Shown piece by piece: positions 52,243 to 53,400 of a DNA stretch of 53,400 nucleotides. The position numbers and the translations under genes are program-made. Below the pieces are notes generated by a model. That model worked only from the letters and a program-made list of their open reading frames with translations. It was not told where the DNA came from and ran no database searches. Positions within the stretch are counted from its first letter, which is position 1. The number at the start of each line of letters is the position of its first letter. Origin of the DNA: Daejeonella sp. (GTDB lineage Bacteria; Bacteroidota; Bacteroidia; Sphingobacteriales; Sphingobacteriaceae); NCBI RefSeq assembly GCF_030695525.1, contig NZ_JAUYSS010000063.1:1-53400 (forward strand), read 5' to 3'.

Positions 52243-53274
52243 CTAATTCCCAACCATCTTCAAAAGCATTTCCGGCTCATTGGTCGTAATAAAATCAATT
52301 TTCTGATCCAGAAACCATTGCAGTAATTTTGGATCATTTACTGTCCAGGCATTAATTGTCAATCCTTTTGCCTTTGCCTGTTCAATCCATTCCGGATTTT
52401 TCTGAAACACGCTCTGGTTATAATCCAGTCCCCATAATTTATCTGCAGCAAGCAAGTCGGGCGCTTTATCTCCATTCAGGTAAGCCACTCTTGCATAGGG
52501 ATCCAAACGCTTCAGCTCCAGACAAATATTATAATCAAAGCTGATATAATCGATCCATGCCTCAGCCTTCATTGATCTGACCAGTTCATAAACCTTACGT
52601 GCACTTTGAATAGCACGTTCTTTATTGATGGTTGGCTTTAATTCAAGCACCAGTTTAGTTGAATTTTGTTTTATCCCTTCTTTCAGATATTCTTCCAAAC
52701 CCGGCATATTTTCTCCATTCGAAAGCTGGAGCTGTTTCAATTCAGCAAAGGTCGTACTATGAATAACTTTACCCTTAAAAGAGGGATCATGGTTAACTAT
52801 AAGGACCGAATCCAGGGTCATATGTACATCAAACTCAGATCCCTGACAACCCAGACGTACCGCATGCTGCAATGCGGAGATTGAATTTTCGGATGCACCA
52901 GTATTTTTCCAGGCCCCGCGGTGTGCAATCACTCTGTTTCTGTGAAAATCGTCCTTTACTAATCTGAATGTTTCTTCAACTTTACCCGATCCTGTTTGGG
53001 CCTCAATAGTCAGATCATACCATTTTGTGTCAGATTTAATGTGTTTTTTCCGGATAGAAAGCTTGTTAGCTTTTAGCGTAAATCGTTTGGCATTATCGCC
53101 TTTAAGTTTGATCCTCGCATCAGATCCTTTTAAACTGACTGTACCTATAATACTATTTTCACTGGAAAATGTATGATTACTCAGATAAATTATTGGCTTA
53201 TCCTGAGCAGATAATATGCTGGTCATGGCAAACATTAGTAGAATTAATGCAGAGAAACTGAGGTTTTTTAACAT
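52243..53274 (-). CDS. Secreted glycerophosphodiester phosphodiesterase
   Basis: 343 residues. Signal peptide (1-23), an N-terminal beta-sandwich of about 80 residues (about 26-108), then the GDPD barrel (about 113-343): H118 in IAHRG, E147-F-D149, H162 in VNHDP and a C-terminal strand pair (INAWTVND, ITTNEP). It hydrolyses glycerophosphodiesters to glycerol-3-phosphate and an alcohol in the periplasm. Its start codon follows a tandem repeat by 1 bp, so its expression could depend on repeat number. Confidence 0.9.
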   Translation of the reverse strand: MLKNLSFSALILLMFAMTSILSAQDKPIIYLSNHTFSSENSIIGTVSLKGSDARIKLKGDNAKRFTLKANKLSIRKKHIKSDTKWYDLTIEAQTGSGKVEETFRLVKDDFHRNRVIAHRGAWKNTGASENSISALQHAVRLGCQGSEFDVHMTLDSVLIVNHDPSFKGKVIHSTTFAELKQLQLSNGENMPGLEEYLKEGIKQNSTKLVLELKPTINKERAIQSARKVYELVRSMKAEAWIDYISFDYNICLELKRLDPYARVAYLNGDKAPDLLAADKLWGLDYNQSVFQKNPEWIEQAKAKGLTINAWTVNDPKLLQWFLDQKIDFITTNEPEMLLKMVGN

Positions 53275-53275
53275 G

Positions 53276-53366
53276 ATTGAGTATTGAGTATTGAGTATTG
53301 AGTATTGAGTATTGAGTATTGAGTATTGAGTATTGAGTATTGAGTATTTTGTATTGAGTATTGAGT
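53276..53366. repeat. ATTGAGT heptamer tandem repeat upstream of the GDPD gene
   Basis: Ten exact ATTGAGT units (53276-53345), one variant ATTTTGT, and two more exact units (53353-53366). On the minus strand this is (ACTCAAT)n directly before the start codon at 53274, in the leader or promoter. Unit-number change could alter spacing and expression. Confidence 0.85.
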
Positions 53367-53400
53367 AATATATTATATTTATAATTAAAAATATTTAGTT

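Overview
The window looks like a chromosomal segment of a Bacteroidota bacterium, most likely a Sphingobacteriaceae member (Pedobacter/Mucilaginibacter-like). The signs are roughly 40% GC, Bacteroidota-type promoters (TTG, 19 bp, TAnnTTTG) with little Shine-Dalgarno signal, an outer-membrane beta-barrel receptor of the CarboxypepD_reg/plug type, a sensor kinase with TPR repeats paired to a NarL/LuxR-type regulator, a fragment of a 'CPQNISFENGNF' secreted-protein start, and many short palindromic or tandem repeats in the spacers. No rRNA, tRNA or CRISPR array was recognised.

Layout. 1-13 kb: an ABC exporter of the YbbAP/FtsX type, several small secreted proteins of unknown function, a secreted thermonuclease, a two-component system (TPR kinase plus regulator), a 57-residue lipoprotein next to it, and a repeat-rich spacer with a 285 bp inverted repeat. 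13.3-24.9 kb: a defence-like island on the + strand. It holds a long type I methyltransferase (HsdM), a RhuM-family protein, a fragment resembling the start of SbcD, then an AT-rich three-gene cassette (GIY-YIG-like protein, 63-residue protein, 809-residue SMC/Rad50-like ATPase with a CPLC hook), then MazG-like, DUF2075 nuclease-helicase-like, PD-(D/E)XK nuclease and HhH proteins. No HsdS or HsdR is present in the window. 25-31 kb: an accessory patch with an XRE regulator, a DUF3037 protein, a nucleotidyltransferase/HEPN-like protein overlapping a 426-residue unknown, and repeats. One divergent promoter occurs here twice, each time with only one of its two flanking genes intact.

31.3-39.2 kb: a small AAA ATPase, a secreted nitrilase-superfamily hydrolase, a second RhuM gene, a spacer with GTCGAA repeats, two SRPBCC proteins divergent from a GlxA-like regulator, a carboxypeptidase-regulatory-domain protein, and a RelE/ParE-type toxin-antitoxin pair between two copies of a 43 bp repeat. 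39.5-53.4 kb: mostly core-like genes: a GDSL lipoprotein esterase, the outer-membrane receptor, an operon of two secreted/outer-membrane proteins with an OmpR-type regulator and kinase, a DUF1080 plus cytochrome-c/beta-propeller oxidoreductase pair, a DUF1801 protein, a YihY-family membrane protein and a glycerophosphodiesterase preceded by a heptamer tandem repeat.

The best candidate for an undescribed system is the cassette at 17528-20610. It encodes a possible nuclease, a very small partner and a zinc-hook SMC-like ATPase with a helical C-terminal domain carrying a GNLLSH motif and a terminal cysteine cluster. It sits where the specificity and restriction subunits of the type I system would be expected. 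A second point of interest is a 14-bp palindrome, TACGG-N4-CCGTA, found three times around the TPR two-component system.
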